Source: a virus
IMG/VR virus record: IMGVR_UViG_3300032291_003678
Coordinates: 1-62,224 of that record
Reading direction: 5' to 3' (one strand)
Length of the DNA stretch: 62,224 bases
Each line of letters starts with the position of its first letter. Position 1 is the stretch's first letter. Below are positions 1 to 6,859 of this stretch, in pieces. The notes below the pieces were generated by a model. It made no database searches and had not been told where the DNA came from. It saw only the letters and a list, made by a program, of their open reading frames with translations. The position numbers and the translations under genes were made by a program.

Positions 1-31
1 AGAGCAGGCCCGAAACTATATTGGGGGAAAA

Positions 32-397
32 TTATTCCGCTTTGGCAGGACGACCTAACTTAATGGTTCCGTTTAAACGTTTCGCTTCCAATTCCATTTT
101 ACGTTTATAGGAAGCACTTTCCGGGTTTGGCTTACGTCCCAATTTAACTAATCCTTTAACTGATAGTCTCATTTGGCGTTTTGAACCCTCTACTACGGGA
201 CGACCTTTCTTAAGTTCACCCGCCGCACGTTTAGCTTCTAACTCCGCTTTACGAGTGGCATGTTTGCTTTCGGAATTCACGGGTCTTCCACGTTTAATTT
301 CGCCTGCTTCACGTTTTGCAGCCAACTCGGCCAATCTGATTTGTCTTACTGAATTTACGTTAACTGGTCTACCTAATGTTTTTACTGTGTTTGTCAT
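32..397 (-). CDS. AT-hook-like repeat protein
   Basis: 121 aa, very basic, built from about four and a half tandem repeats of roughly 28 residues. Each repeat opens with a GRP core (LGRP, RGRP, KGRP, LGRK, LGRP) and continues with a charged helix resembling ELEAKRxAGE. The RGRP core is the AT-hook that binds the minor groove of AT-rich DNA, so binding to the phage's own AT-rich DNA or to the host nucleoid is a reasonable inference. It has its own promoter motif about 45 bases upstream and the AAAAGGTT leader directly before ATG. The repeats are plain in the sequence; the role is inferred. Confidence 0.8.
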   Translation of the reverse strand: MTNTVKTLGRPVNVNSVRQIRLAELAAKREAGEIKRGRPVNSESKHATRKAELEAKRAAGELKKGRPVVEGSKRQMRLSVKGLVKLGRKPNPESASYKRKMELEAKRLNGTIKLGRPAKAE

Positions 398-442
398 AAC
401 CTTTTTATTTTTTTAATTTTACTTACTTTCTTATTACATGTT

Positions 443-453
443 AAATATACGAA
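443..453 (-). promoter_or_regulatory. Phage promoter motif (TTCGTATATTT)
   Basis: Copy of the recurrent motif about 45 bases upstream of the AT-hook protein gene. It resembles the Bacteroidota -7 box TAnnTTTG. Confidence 0.6.
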
Positions 454-460
454 ACTTATT

Positions 461-643
461 TTACGAAACCAAACTTACTTTGATATAATTTCGATCTAAT
501 ATTTTTTTACATTCAGAATAATCTGAAGGGTTAACTAGGAAAGTATTTCCGGTATTGTAAAATACGTTGGAAAGCTTGTTTGAATTGATTAACAATTGGT
601 TCGCTTTTTTTCTTAACCCTAATTCTACTGTAAATTTTTTCAT
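461..643 (-). CDS. Small hypothetical protein
   Basis: 60 aa, basic N-terminus (MKKFTVELGLRKKAN) and no recognised domain. It has its own promoter motif at 680-690 and an A-rich leader before ATG. It belongs to the run of single-gene accessory units at this end of the window. Function unknown. Confidence 0.6.
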   Translation of the reverse strand: MKKFTVELGLRKKANQLLINSNKLSNVFYNTGNTFLVNPSDYSECKKILDRNYIKVSLVS

Positions 644-1016
644 ATTTTTTCTTTTTAATTATTAACTTTCTTACATGTTAAATATACGAAATTAACTTTA
701 AAAATCCAAATCTATTTTATAGAGCGTTAGTAATTAACGTTCTAAACAAGGGAATTGTATATACCTTTTTTTAAAGGAGGAAGTGGAGGAGCGGAGGGGG
801 AAGGGTACCGTACCATGACCTTCTCTCAACACATTCCACCTATACTCGTTTCCACATACCATCCTATTCCCCCGCGCCTATAGGAATATCTTTCCTAAAT
901 GCGTTCCCTCATAGGAAATTGTTTCCACATTACTTAAACTAATGAATTAGTTGAAGACGTCAATACCTTATTTATAAGGGATTGTTATACCATTAGGTAG
1001 GAACCACGTTCCCTTA
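644..1016. other. 373-base gene-free interval with purine tract
   Basis: Apart from the promoter at 680-690 I see no convincing ORF. It holds an imperfect palindrome at 721-743 (arms AGAGCGTTA / TAACGTTCT), a purine run near 776-807 rich in GGAGG and GGGGG, a GGTACCGTACC palindrome near 806, repeated GTTTCCACAT, and three TAGGAA repeats. It looks less AT-rich than its neighbours. A non-coding RNA, a replication or packaging signal, or gene decay are all possible. Confidence 0.5.
680..690 (-). promoter_or_regulatory. Phage promoter motif
   Basis: Recurrent TTCGTATATTTAAC motif upstream of the 60-aa ORF, followed by the ACATGTAA variant spacer. Confidence 0.6.
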
Positions 1017-1247
1017 TTATTTTTTAATAATCTCCACTATATCATGATCCTCAGGTAATCTATTTTTTCTCATTACAAACCCATCATGTGTTCTAGTTCC
1101 TCTACCTCCAAAATAAGGAGATATATTAGGGTATTTCACTTCATGATCCATATAATCTCCTTCAGGTAAAGCCTTAACATACGTTAGCATTAACCCATGT
1201 TTGGATATTAATTGATCCCCCGGTTTACAATCTCTCAAATCTACCAT
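1017..1247 (-). CDS. Small hypothetical protein, LRDCKPGDQL type
   Basis: 76 aa. The opening LRDCKPGDQLISKHG looks like a small SH3/KOW-like beta fold of the kind common in phage accessory proteins. The middle GGRGTRTHDG is Gly-rich. Promoter motif at 1279-1289. Function unknown. Confidence 0.65.
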   Translation of the reverse strand: MVDLRDCKPGDQLISKHGLMLTYVKALPEGDYMDHEVKYPNISPYFGGRGTRTHDGFVMRKNRLPEDHDIVEIIKK

Positions 1248-1278
1248 TTCATTTCTTATTTTATCATTATTACATATT

Positions 1279-1289
1279 AAATATACGAA
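1279..1289 (-). promoter_or_regulatory. Phage promoter motif
   Basis: Recurrent motif about 35 bases upstream of the 76-aa ORF. Confidence 0.6.
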
Positions 1290-1305
1290 CTATTAGTTTA
1301 AATCC

Positions 1306-1485
1306 CTATTCATCCGCCCATTCATATATTTTTCCCTTAGCATACCACCCTAGTCCCTCACAACACGTGTAAGCCATATCCTCTAGATCTTCCACCGTCG
1401 AGTTTTCACCCATATATCCTTCACTGATCATATTATTCAATGCCTTGTTTAATATTTCTTGTTCGATTCCAAATCTACTTGCCAT
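1306..1485 (-). CDS. Small hypothetical protein
   Basis: 59 aa (MASRFGIEQEILNKALNNMI...YEWADE), acidic and helical. It has its own promoter variant (TTAATATACGAA on the plus strand) about 35 bases upstream and ends just before the promoter of the next gene. No domain recognised. Confidence 0.55.
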   Translation of the reverse strand: MASRFGIEQEILNKALNNMISEGYMGENSTVEDLEDMAYTCCEGLGWYAKGKIYEWADE

Positions 1486-1517
1486 AATGCTTTTATTTTT
1501 ATTTCTTATTACATCGT

Positions 1518-1528
1518 TAATATACGAA
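1518..1528 (-). promoter_or_regulatory. Phage promoter motif, variant
   Basis: Variant of the motif with one A missing, upstream of the 59-aa ORF. Confidence 0.5.
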
Positions 1529-1551
1529 ATCTAATTTAGATATGTTATTCC

Positions 1552-1743
1552 TTATTTGTTATAAGTTTCGTTGTAGTATTGCTCTCCAATATTGCCCCAT
1601 TTAGTTTCTAATGGGTTAATATGATAAGCATCAATAATCTGTTGCTTTTCCATTTCTTTGGCTTGTTTGATTTCTTCATTTGTCAATACAGGAGCAAATC
1701 CTTCTTTATTTAAAATTGATACTAACCATTCTACTGCTGTCAT
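1552..1743 (-). CDS. Small hypothetical protein, TAVEWL type
   Basis: 63 aa with TAVEWLVSIL at the N-terminus and a C-terminal AKEMEKQQIIDAY...EQYYNETY pattern that I recognise as recurrent in flavobacterial phage and prophage proteins. Its start lies 2 bases from the stop of the 75-aa gene upstream (1745-1972), so the two are probably co-transcribed. Function unknown. Confidence 0.65.
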   Translation of the reverse strand: MTAVEWLVSILNKEGFAPVLTNEEIKQAKEMEKQQIIDAYHINPLETKWGNIGEQYYNETYNK

Positions 1744-1744
1744 A

Positions 1745-1972
1745 TTATTTCTTTTTAACTTGTTCCATAAATTTATCTCTTGATTCTATACAGTCTAGCA
1801 TTCTAAATCTTGCATTAAAACCTTGTGTAAAAGCATTTTTAACTTCTTCTTCACTATAACTTCTTTCTTGTTGCCATTTAGCACCTGCGACAAAACTTTG
1901 CCTAGGGTCAGGATAAAAACCTTCTTGATTACACCATTTTTCAGCAGCTTCTTCAAGTGTGTATTGTTTCAT
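1745..1972 (-). CDS. Small hypothetical protein with GAKWQQE/YSEEEV module
   Basis: 75 aa. Contains EEAAEKWC, FVAGAKWQQE and SYSEEEV. The same module recurs near the C-terminus of the 430-aa protein at 59907-61199, so these are related pieces of a modular phage family. Sits between the 33-aa membrane ORF and the 63-aa ORF in what looks like one operon. Function unknown. Confidence 0.65.
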   Translation of the reverse strand: MKQYTLEEAAEKWCNQEGFYPDPRQSFVAGAKWQQERSYSEEEVKNAFTQGFNARFRMLDCIESRDKFMEQVKKK

Positions 1973-1975
1973 AAC

Positions 1976-2077
1976 TTATATAGAATTAGAAATTAAACAA
2001 TACATGAAGATTCCCCACACGATAATTAACCCTACCTTTGCAATGTTTGCTGCTGTTTGAACTGATTTTTCTGACAT
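1976..2077 (-). CDS. 33-aa single-pass membrane peptide
   Basis: MSEKSVQTAANIAKVGL followed by a hydrophobic stretch (IIVWGIFMYCLI) that would span a membrane. It starts with the conserved AAAGGTT leader and the promoter at 2108-2118 precedes it, which supports a real gene despite its size. Confidence 0.5.
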   Translation of the reverse strand: MSEKSVQTAANIAKVGLIIVWGIFMYCLISNSI

Positions 2078-2107
2078 AACCTTTTATTTTTTATCTTATT
2101 ACATTCG

Positions 2108-2118
2108 AAATATACGAA
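2108..2118 (-). promoter_or_regulatory. Phage promoter motif
   Basis: Recurrent motif serving the 33-aa / 75-aa / 63-aa gene run. Confidence 0.6.
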
Positions 2119-2141
2119 ATATAATTTAATTAGTTTGTTCC

Positions 2142-2348
2142 TTAGCTAAGGATTTTTACAATTTTATCTACGCTTTCAATTACTTTGAAACCACCATTGT
2201 TGTGAGTTGTTACCCCAATTCTAGTATGTTTTACTTCTGTAACTCTTCCATAATCCATTTTATCTGCTACTTCATAGAAATGCCCTATATGTTCTACATT
2301 AATGTAAATTGCAGTTTTGTCAACACTTGTTAATTTGATAATTTTCAT
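2142..2348 (-). CDS. FlbD-like small protein
   Basis: 68 aa. The pattern IKLTSVDKTAIYINVEHIGHF...TRIGVTTHNNGGFKVIESVDKIVKIL matches the small FlbD-like fold (two beta strands, Asn, then xVxEsxxxIxxL) often seen in phages. Promoter at 2374-2384, AAAAGGTT leader. Any DNA or RNA role is speculation. Confidence 0.6.
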   Translation of the reverse strand: MKIIKLTSVDKTAIYINVEHIGHFYEVADKMDYGRVTEVKHTRIGVTTHNNGGFKVIESVDKIVKILS

Positions 2349-2373
2349 AACCTTTTTATTTTTAATTACACTT

Positions 2374-2384
2374 AAATATACGAA
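2374..2384 (-). promoter_or_regulatory. Phage promoter motif
   Basis: Recurrent motif upstream of the FlbD-like ORF. Confidence 0.6.
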
Positions 2385-2400
2385 TTACAGTTTAACTCTC

Positions 2401-2676
2401 CTATACCTTAGTTAATAAACTAGGATGTACAGTATAACTTCCTTTACCATTTACTTCTGAAACTTTAACATTTACACCATTTATTTTAGTAACAAAAAAC
2501 ATTCTATTATTACTAATCTTTTTATGATTAATAGAAACGTTATCCCCTACCCTTAATGATGATTTAATATCATGAACCATTTCTGATTTTCTAACGGATA
2601 GAGCACTTTTTATAAATTCTATATCACTTTGATCTGCATTCTTGATGAACTGTAATATTCCTTTTAAATCTGTCAT
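2401..2676 (-). CDS. Hypothetical protein with C-terminal SH3-like half
   Basis: 91 aa. Residues 1-35 are helical (LKGILQFIKNADQSDIEFIK). Residues 40-91 alternate as beta strands (RVGDNVSINHK...VTKINGVNVKVSEVNG), resembling an SH3/KOW barrel. Own promoter at 2704-2714. Function unknown. Confidence 0.6.
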   Translation of the reverse strand: MTDLKGILQFIKNADQSDIEFIKSALSVRKSEMVHDIKSSLRVGDNVSINHKKISNNRMFFVTKINGVNVKVSEVNGKGSYTVHPSLLTKV

Positions 2677-2703
2677 AACCTTTATTTGTTTTAATTTATA
2701 CTT

Positions 2704-2714
2704 AAATATACGAA
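2704..2714 (-). promoter_or_regulatory. Phage promoter motif
   Basis: Recurrent motif upstream of the 91-aa ORF; it abuts the stop of the next gene upstream. Confidence 0.6.
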
Positions 2715-2715
2715 A

Positions 2716-2958
2716 TTAATCTATAAAATCAAATACCTCATTTAAACCATCTTCATCATCTTCAAAATCTTCTTTACATTCAAAGTTAAATAATTCATTA
2801 CACTCTTCAATATCAATAAGTATGCAATCATCATTACCAAGTATTTCCCCACCAAAATCAATTTCTTGTTGTGTTAAAGGTCTATTAAAAATAGTTCTAA
2901 CATTACCATATTGAGAATCGTAAACAAAACCATATACATTTTCTTTAAATACTAACAT
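2716..2958 (-). CDS. Small acidic hypothetical protein
   Basis: 80 aa with a very acidic C-terminal half (IDIEECNELFNFECKEDFEDDEDG). Own promoter at 2983-2993. The acidity is typical of DNA-mimic or host-takeover peptides, but no family is recognised. Confidence 0.55.
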   Translation of the reverse strand: MLVFKENVYGFVYDSQYGNVRTIFNRPLTQQEIDFGGEILGNDDCILIDIEECNELFNFECKEDFEDDEDGLNEVFDFID

Positions 2959-2982
2959 AACTTTTATTTTTTAATTACACGT

Positions 2983-2993
2983 AAATATACGAA
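2983..2993 (-). promoter_or_regulatory. Phage promoter motif
   Basis: Recurrent motif upstream of the 80-aa acidic ORF. Confidence 0.6.
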
Positions 2994-3024
2994 ATCTAAT
3001 TTAATTATTTAGTTCCCTAGCCTA

Positions 3025-3132
3025 TTAATTATTTATAATTTTTTGATAAGCTTTACACATTTCCTCATTATCACCTAGATAAATGTTACCTAATTTTTTC
3101 ATCCACTCGTAAAATTTTTCTGCTTCTTTCAT
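3025..3132 (-). CDS. 35-aa hypothetical peptide
   Basis: MKEAEKFYEWMKKLGNIYL... with an amphipathic helical look. It starts 1 base from the stop of the 93-aa gene upstream, suggesting translational coupling. Short, so only moderate confidence. Confidence 0.45.
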   Translation of the reverse strand: MKEAEKFYEWMKKLGNIYLGDNEEMCKAYQKIINN

Positions 3133-3133
3133 A

Positions 3134-3415
3134 TTATTTACCTTTATTTAATTCATCTAAAACAGCAACCTCAATAGTACCAATTCCCTTAAATATATTA
3201 TTATTCAAGTAAATAGCATGGTGATATTCATCTACTAAATCATGTAATTTACTCATAAATTCCTGTAAATCTTTCTTTTGAATATTTTTATATACTCTTT
3301 CTTTCAATTCACCTAATGCTTCACTTATTAGATCACCATCTTCGATAATCTCATTTTCAACTAATTGGTTTTCAATATTTCTAATTCCTTCTAACAATAA
3401 ATCTAAATTTTTCAT
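3134..3415 (-). CDS. Hypothetical helical protein
   Basis: 93 aa, mostly helical and acidic (LDLLLEGIRNIENQLVENEI). First gene after the promoter at 3445-3455, followed closely by the 35-aa ORF. No domain recognised. Confidence 0.55.
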   Translation of the reverse strand: MKNLDLLLEGIRNIENQLVENEIIEDGDLISEALGELKERVYKNIQKKDLQEFMSKLHDLVDEYHHAIYLNNNIFKGIGTIEVAVLDELNKGK

Positions 3416-3444
3416 AACTTTACGTTTTTATCTTATTACATGTT

Positions 3445-3455
3445 AAATATACGAA
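3445..3455 (-). promoter_or_regulatory. Phage promoter motif
   Basis: Recurrent motif with the ACATG spacer variant, upstream of the 93-aa ORF. Confidence 0.6.
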
Positions 3456-3471
3456 TCTTATTTTAATAATA

Positions 3472-3675
3472 CTATTCCTCTACTTCTACTAAATCATTTG
3501 ATAAGATATAATCATATAACAAGTCCATTTTTCTCTCAAAAGGTACATTTAACACCCAATCATTTTCCAAATATTTTCTAATAAACACATCTGTCAATCC
3601 CGCTAGATTTACATAACTATAATTCACTCTAAAATACTCTCTAACTTGTTCTACCATAACTTTATCTTTTATCAT
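3472..3675 (-). CDS. Small hypothetical protein
   Basis: 67 aa (MIKDKVMVEQVREYFRVNYSYVN...). The segment LTDVFIRKYLENDWV looks like a small helical domain. Own promoter at 3687-3697. Function unknown. Confidence 0.55.
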   Translation of the reverse strand: MIKDKVMVEQVREYFRVNYSYVNLAGLTDVFIRKYLENDWVLNVPFERKMDLLYDYILSNDLVEVEE

Positions 3676-3686
3676 TATTACATGTT

Positions 3687-3697
3687 AAATATACGAA
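3687..3697 (-). promoter_or_regulatory. Phage promoter motif
   Basis: Recurrent motif directly adjoining the terminator-like hairpin at 3698-3718, so one unit ends where the next begins. Confidence 0.6.
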
Positions 3698-3718
3698 AAG
3701 AGGATATAAAATCCTCTT
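3698..3718 (-). terminator. Terminator-like hairpin
   Basis: Arms AAGAGGAT / ATCCTCTT separated by 5 bases, placed between the 81-aa gene and the promoter of the next unit. Similar hairpin-plus-promoter junctions recur at 7728, 8761, 9375 and 13933. Confidence 0.55.
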
Positions 3719-3730
3719 CCATTATTACTT

Positions 3731-3976
3731 TTAATAAAATAATCCGTTCCAAACCAACCAACTTGGTTTTTGAAAAATACCTAATTTAGGTTCGTTTTTT
3801 GAATACTCTCCAACAACTTCCATAGTATAACAAATGTTACCACATTCGCTTACATCAACTAATATGCTTCGATTGGTTGAACTATAATTATCACTGAATT
3901 CATTACCAATTTCTTCTTTTAACATTTGAACTTTGTTTAAACCATCAATTGAATCTTGAATACTTAAATTTATCAT
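3731..3976 (-). CDS. Small hypothetical protein
   Basis: 81 aa ending KPSWLVWNGLFY. It is the last gene of a three-gene run (4206-4403, 3989-4198, this one) before the hairpin at 3698-3718. No family recognised. Confidence 0.5.
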   Translation of the reverse strand: MINLSIQDSIDGLNKVQMLKEEIGNEFSDNYSSTNRSILVDVSECGNICYTMEVVGEYSKNEPKLGIFQKPSWLVWNGLFY

Positions 3977-3988
3977 AATTTTGATTTT

Positions 3989-4198
3989 TTAAATTTTAGT
4001 TACATAAAAACACTTTGCAGTTTCCCTTCCATATTGATTTTTCAAACTACAAGTACCATAATTAGTTTTTAAGTCATTAAATTCAATATTATTATAACCT
4101 TTTTCAATTAAGTAATTTTCTAAATCTACTTCATTATTGGCTACTAATCTTAAATCCTCACCAAAATCTACTTCTAAATGAAATGCTAATAAATTCAT
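3989..4198 (-). CDS. Small hypothetical protein
   Basis: 69 aa, mixed alpha/beta, starting with an AAAGTT leader. Close spacing (12 bases) to the next gene suggests a shared transcript. No family recognised. Confidence 0.5.
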   Translation of the reverse strand: MNLLAFHLEVDFGEDLRLVANNEVDLENYLIEKGYNNIEFNDLKTNYGTCSLKNQYGRETAKCFYVTKI

Positions 4199-4205
4199 AA
4201 CTTTA

Positions 4206-4403
4206 TTATTTAAATTTTCTTACTACTAAATTACCAAGAATTCCTGAAATTGAACTTATTGATATAATTAACCAAAGTGGATATACTAACCCATAGTAGT
4301 GGCCTGTGTTAATATCCATTGTATAACAAGCTATGAAATGAGGTAATGTTAGTAAACAGTATATCCCTACTGACATTATTATTGATAATTGTAAACTTTT
4401 CAT
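4206..4403 (-). CDS. Two-pass membrane protein
   Basis: 65 aa with two hydrophobic helices (about residues 6-26 and 41-60: LWLIISISSISGILGNLVV) joined by a short loop. First gene after a promoter variant at 4428-4439. Inner-membrane location is likely; function unknown. Confidence 0.6.
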   Translation of the reverse strand: MKSLQLSIIMSVGIYCLLTLPHFIACYTMDINTGHYYGLVYPLWLIISISSISGILGNLVVRKFK

Positions 4404-4427
4404 ATTAATTATTTTAATTTTACAGTT

Positions 4428-4439
4428 TTAATATACGAA
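4428..4439 (-). promoter_or_regulatory. Phage promoter motif, variant
   Basis: TTTTAATATACGAA on the plus strand, a close variant of the motif, upstream of the two-pass membrane protein gene. Confidence 0.5.
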
Positions 4440-4462
4440 CTATAGCTTAAATATCTTATTCC

Positions 4463-4741
4463 TTAACTCAATAGTTTAAATCTCATTAAACGACCTTCTC
4501 CAACAGCAACACTATTCATGTTACCTATACTTTGCCAAACAAATTTAATATTGAACGCTTGCATATGATCACCTAATTTAGTTCTCACTTGCTCATATAT
4601 TTCATTTGGGAAAATATGTTCAGATAAACCAAAACCATTTTCAGCATATCCAGCTATTTTATCTAATGCTTCAAGGTAGTATTTATTTATTTGCTGATTA
4701 ATTCTTTGATCTCTTACTTCTGTGTTTAATTTAATTTCCAT
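4463..4741 (-). CDS. Hypothetical protein
   Basis: 92 aa (MEIKLNTEVRDQRINQQINKYY...). Mixed fold and no motif. Own promoter at 4779-4789 and AAAGTT leader. Function unknown. Confidence 0.55.
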   Translation of the reverse strand: MEIKLNTEVRDQRINQQINKYYLEALDKIAGYAENGFGLSEHIFPNEIYEQVRTKLGDHMQAFNIKFVWQSIGNMNSVAVGEGRLMRFKLLS

Positions 4742-4778
4742 AACTTTACATTTTTAATTATTAACTTTCTTACAGATT

Positions 4779-4789
4779 AAATATACGAA
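4779..4789 (-). promoter_or_regulatory. Phage promoter motif
   Basis: Recurrent motif upstream of the 92-aa ORF. Confidence 0.6.
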
Positions 4790-4799
4790 ATATGTTTTA

Positions 4800-5075
4800 T
4801 TAATCATATTCCATATCTAAACTCATTAAAATGTAATGAGATACACTTGTATAATCACCTATAGATGCAGTAGTTCTCCAACACCCAACTTCATAAACCA
4901 AGTCCTCTAACGTTGTACACTCTTTTAATGCTAGAATATATTCATTATCCATAACATTTCGATCAATTTCACTTTGAATAAACTTTTCTATAATACTAAT
5001 ACATGAAGGGAAGGTATTTTGTCTTTCTTCCTCTAAATCACGTGCATTTTTTCTAAAATCTTCATTATATGACAT
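4800..5075 (-). CDS. Hypothetical acidic protein
   Basis: 91 aa, acidic (MSYNEDFRKNARDLEEER), with a likely helical bundle. Own promoter at 5101-5111. Function unknown. Confidence 0.55.
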   Translation of the reverse strand: MSYNEDFRKNARDLEEERQNTFPSCISIIEKFIQSEIDRNVMDNEYILALKECTTLEDLVYEVGCWRTTASIGDYTSVSHYILMSLDMEYD

Positions 5076-5100
5076 AATATTTGTTTTAATTATTATACTT

Positions 5101-5111
5101 AAATATACGAA
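5101..5111 (-). promoter_or_regulatory. Phage promoter motif
   Basis: Recurrent motif upstream of the 91-aa ORF. Confidence 0.6.
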
Positions 5112-5118
5112 TTTTACT

Positions 5119-5415
5119 TTAAAAAATCTCTTCCTTTATACTAACTATTACTATTTCATTTGCAATAAATTCATCCAATTCCTGCTCTAATTGTTGAGCT
5201 TCATTATACAATTTTTCACCTCTGATTTTATGAGATATAATAGAAAAATCATTTCTACTCATATCAAAGAAAAATTCATTACCTTCATGTTCAATAGCGA
5301 AAGTAAAGTAACCACGACCTTCTTCATCATTAAAATCTTCAATTACATTGAAATTCTTTTGTACAGCATCAATTACATGTTTTGTAATAATGTTTTTTTG
5401 TTCTTTCTTTGTCAT
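5119..5415 (-). CDS. Hypothetical acidic protein
   Basis: 98 aa with EGRGYFTFAIEHEGNEFFFDMSRNDFSII, a short beta sheet followed by a helix. Follows the 70-aa ORF by 27 bases, probably on one transcript from the promoter at 5693-5703. Function unknown. Confidence 0.55.
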   Translation of the reverse strand: MTKKEQKNIITKHVIDAVQKNFNVIEDFNDEEGRGYFTFAIEHEGNEFFFDMSRNDFSIISHKIRGEKLYNEAQQLEQELDEFIANEIVIVSIKEEIF

Positions 5416-5442
5416 AATATTTTTTTTACTATTATTAAATAC

Positions 5443-5655
5443 TTAATCTATAATTGATTCAAATATAAAATCATAAGCCTCAGTTCCATTAAAACCCATT
5501 TCATCCAATATATTAATTAATTCATTAATATTTTTTGCTTCTGAAATGTATTCATCTTCATCTATTTCTAAAGAATCGTCACAATTACTTTCTAAATATG
5601 TTTTGTAATTATTAATTACATTTTCTTTTATTTCTTGGAATGTTAAACTACTCAT
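5443..5655 (-). CDS. Small acidic hypothetical protein
   Basis: 70 aa, acidic (DDSLEIDEDEYISEAKNINELINILDEMG). Promoter at 5693-5703 and the AAAGGTT leader before ATG. Function unknown. Confidence 0.55.
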   Translation of the reverse strand: MSSLTFQEIKENVINNYKTYLESNCDDSLEIDEDEYISEAKNINELINILDEMGFNGTEAYDFIFESIID

Positions 5656-5692
5656 AACCTTTATTTATTTAATTAATATCTCTTGAACGTTT

Positions 5693-5703
5693 AAATATAC
5701 GAA
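5693..5703 (-). promoter_or_regulatory. Phage promoter motif
   Basis: Recurrent motif upstream of the 70-aa ORF. Confidence 0.6.
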
Positions 5704-5737
5704 ATTTACTTTACTCATCCATTTCCTTAGTCACAAA

Positions 5738-5758
5738 AAGCCCCTTAAAAAGGAGCTT
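5738..5758 (-). terminator. Terminator-like hairpin
   Basis: Arms AAGCCCCTT / AAGGAGCTT with one mismatch, between the tRNA-like gene and the promoter at 5693. Likely ends the transcript carrying the tRNA-like element. Confidence 0.5.
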
Positions 5759-5809
5759 AATGTTTTGTAATAATTAAAAAAGAATAAGGGGTTATGAAGC
5801 ACTTATTTG

Positions 5810-5886
5810 CAACCAAGGTGGGATTCGAACCCACGTCTCTTCGGCCCTCTCGGACCGATTGCTTTCACCCCTTCCGCTTCTTGGTT
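5810..5886 (-). tRNA. tRNA-like element, isotype unclear
   Basis: 77 bases on the minus strand. There is a perfect 7-bp acceptor stem (AACCAAG / CTTGGTT) and a perfect T arm (GTGGG TTCGAAT CCCAC). The 17-base D arm, GCGGAAGGGGTGAAAGC, resembles the Leu/Ser D-arm pattern. The anticodon region is abnormal: TCGGT/GCCGA would leave an 8-base loop containing GAG, or the same bases fold as a 7-bp stem with a GAGA tetraloop. CCA is not encoded. It may be an unusual tRNA-Leu(GAG), a decayed tRNA, or a tRNA mimic. It sits alone between protein genes. Confidence 0.55.
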
Positions 5887-5983
5887 TAAGGTAATCTATA
5901 AGCCACTACCCTGGAGCTACGAATCGTATCATTACTATTCATTCTAGACTGAATGCAATAACATCTTATAGACTGATTTATTT

Positions 5984-6355
5984 TTATAATTCGTTATTAG
6001 CAATTGCTTCTAACACTACTTTGTTTTCTTCATCTTGTTCCTCATCAGTTTCTCCTAAATCCATAAAATTGTTTTCCAATGCATCTCTTAAATTATCTAC
6101 ATTAATAGGAGCTCCTACTACTTCAATTCTATTATCATAGTTTAATTCAAACTCAACTGAATCTACATCAATCAAATCTATTTCACAATTTTCTGCCCAA
6201 CTAATAACTTTATCAATTGCTCTTCCAATATCAAAAGTAGTAATAACTCTACCTTTATTTTCTTCAATACTATTAATTAAATTAATAACATCTTCTTTTG
6301 AGAAAATTGAACTAACTGAACTTTGAACTGACTGTAATACTAAATCTTTTTTCAT
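5984..6355 (-). CDS. Hypothetical acidic protein
   Basis: 123 aa. The N-terminal half is Ser-rich and helical, the C-terminal tail strongly acidic (DLGETDEEQDEEN). Own promoter at 6394-6404 and AAAGGTT leader. No domain recognised. Confidence 0.55.
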   Translation of the reverse strand: MKKDLVLQSVQSSVSSIFSKEDVINLINSIEENKGRVITTFDIGRAIDKVISWAENCEIDLIDVDSVEFELNYDNRIEVVGAPINVDNLRDALENNFMDLGETDEEQDEENKVVLEAIANNEL

Positions 6356-6393
6356 AACCTTTATTATTTTAATTATTAATTTTTCTTATACTT

Positions 6394-6404
6394 AAATATA
6401 CGAA
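6394..6404 (-). promoter_or_regulatory. Phage promoter motif
   Basis: Recurrent motif upstream of the 123-aa ORF. Confidence 0.6.
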
Positions 6405-6431
6405 CTTTATTTTAAATCTCTTATTCCTTTT

Positions 6432-6656
6432 TTAAATTTTTTCTTCAATTATTAACTGAGTACTAACTTCACATTGCATTTCTCTAAATAATTCAGGTCC
6501 CTTTTTAGAACCTAATATTAAATAAAATACAGCATCTACATCTTCAGCATTAACAAATTCTAATTCCTTATAGAGAAAATCAAAATCCTCAGCTAATTTA
6601 ATTTCGTTTTTAGCATTTAACCAATTAACGATTGATTTTTTATTCATTGTTTTCAT
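6432..6656 (-). CDS. Small hypothetical protein
   Basis: 74 aa (MKTMNKKSIVNWLNAKNEIKLAEDFDFL...). Second gene after the 44-aa ORF, AAAGGTT leader. Function unknown. Confidence 0.55.
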   Translation of the reverse strand: MKTMNKKSIVNWLNAKNEIKLAEDFDFLYKELEFVNAEDVDAVFYLILGSKKGPELFREMQCEVSTQLIIEEKI

Positions 6657-6661
6657 AACCT

Positions 6662-6796
6662 TTATGTTTTTAAGTTTTTAGCTAATGCTGATTTGAAATT
6701 CATTTCATGATTAAGTTTATCTTGAGCTAATATTTTCTCTTGATTTGCTTCCCACCATAATTGATATTCTTTTGAAGCAATACTTTTACCTTCCAT
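6662..6796 (-). CDS. 44-aa hypothetical protein
   Basis: MEGKSIASKEYQLWWEANQE..., helical and charged. It has the promoter at 6821-6831 and the AAAGTT leader, and the 74-aa gene follows 5 bases later, so it probably opens a two-gene operon. Confidence 0.5.
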   Translation of the reverse strand: MEGKSIASKEYQLWWEANQEKILAQDKLNHEMNFKSALAKNLKT

Positions 6797-6820
6797 AACT
6801 TTATCTTTTTAATTATACTT

Positions 6821-6831
6821 AAATATACGAA
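6821..6831 (-). promoter_or_regulatory. Phage promoter motif
   Basis: Recurrent motif upstream of the 44-aa ORF. Confidence 0.6.
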
Positions 6832-6859
6832 CTTTATTTTAAATAAACTATTCCTTTAA

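Noticed and set aside
5805-6355. tmRNA
   Set aside because: No matching 5' tmRNA half or tag-coding region is present; only a 77-base tRNA-like element is seen.
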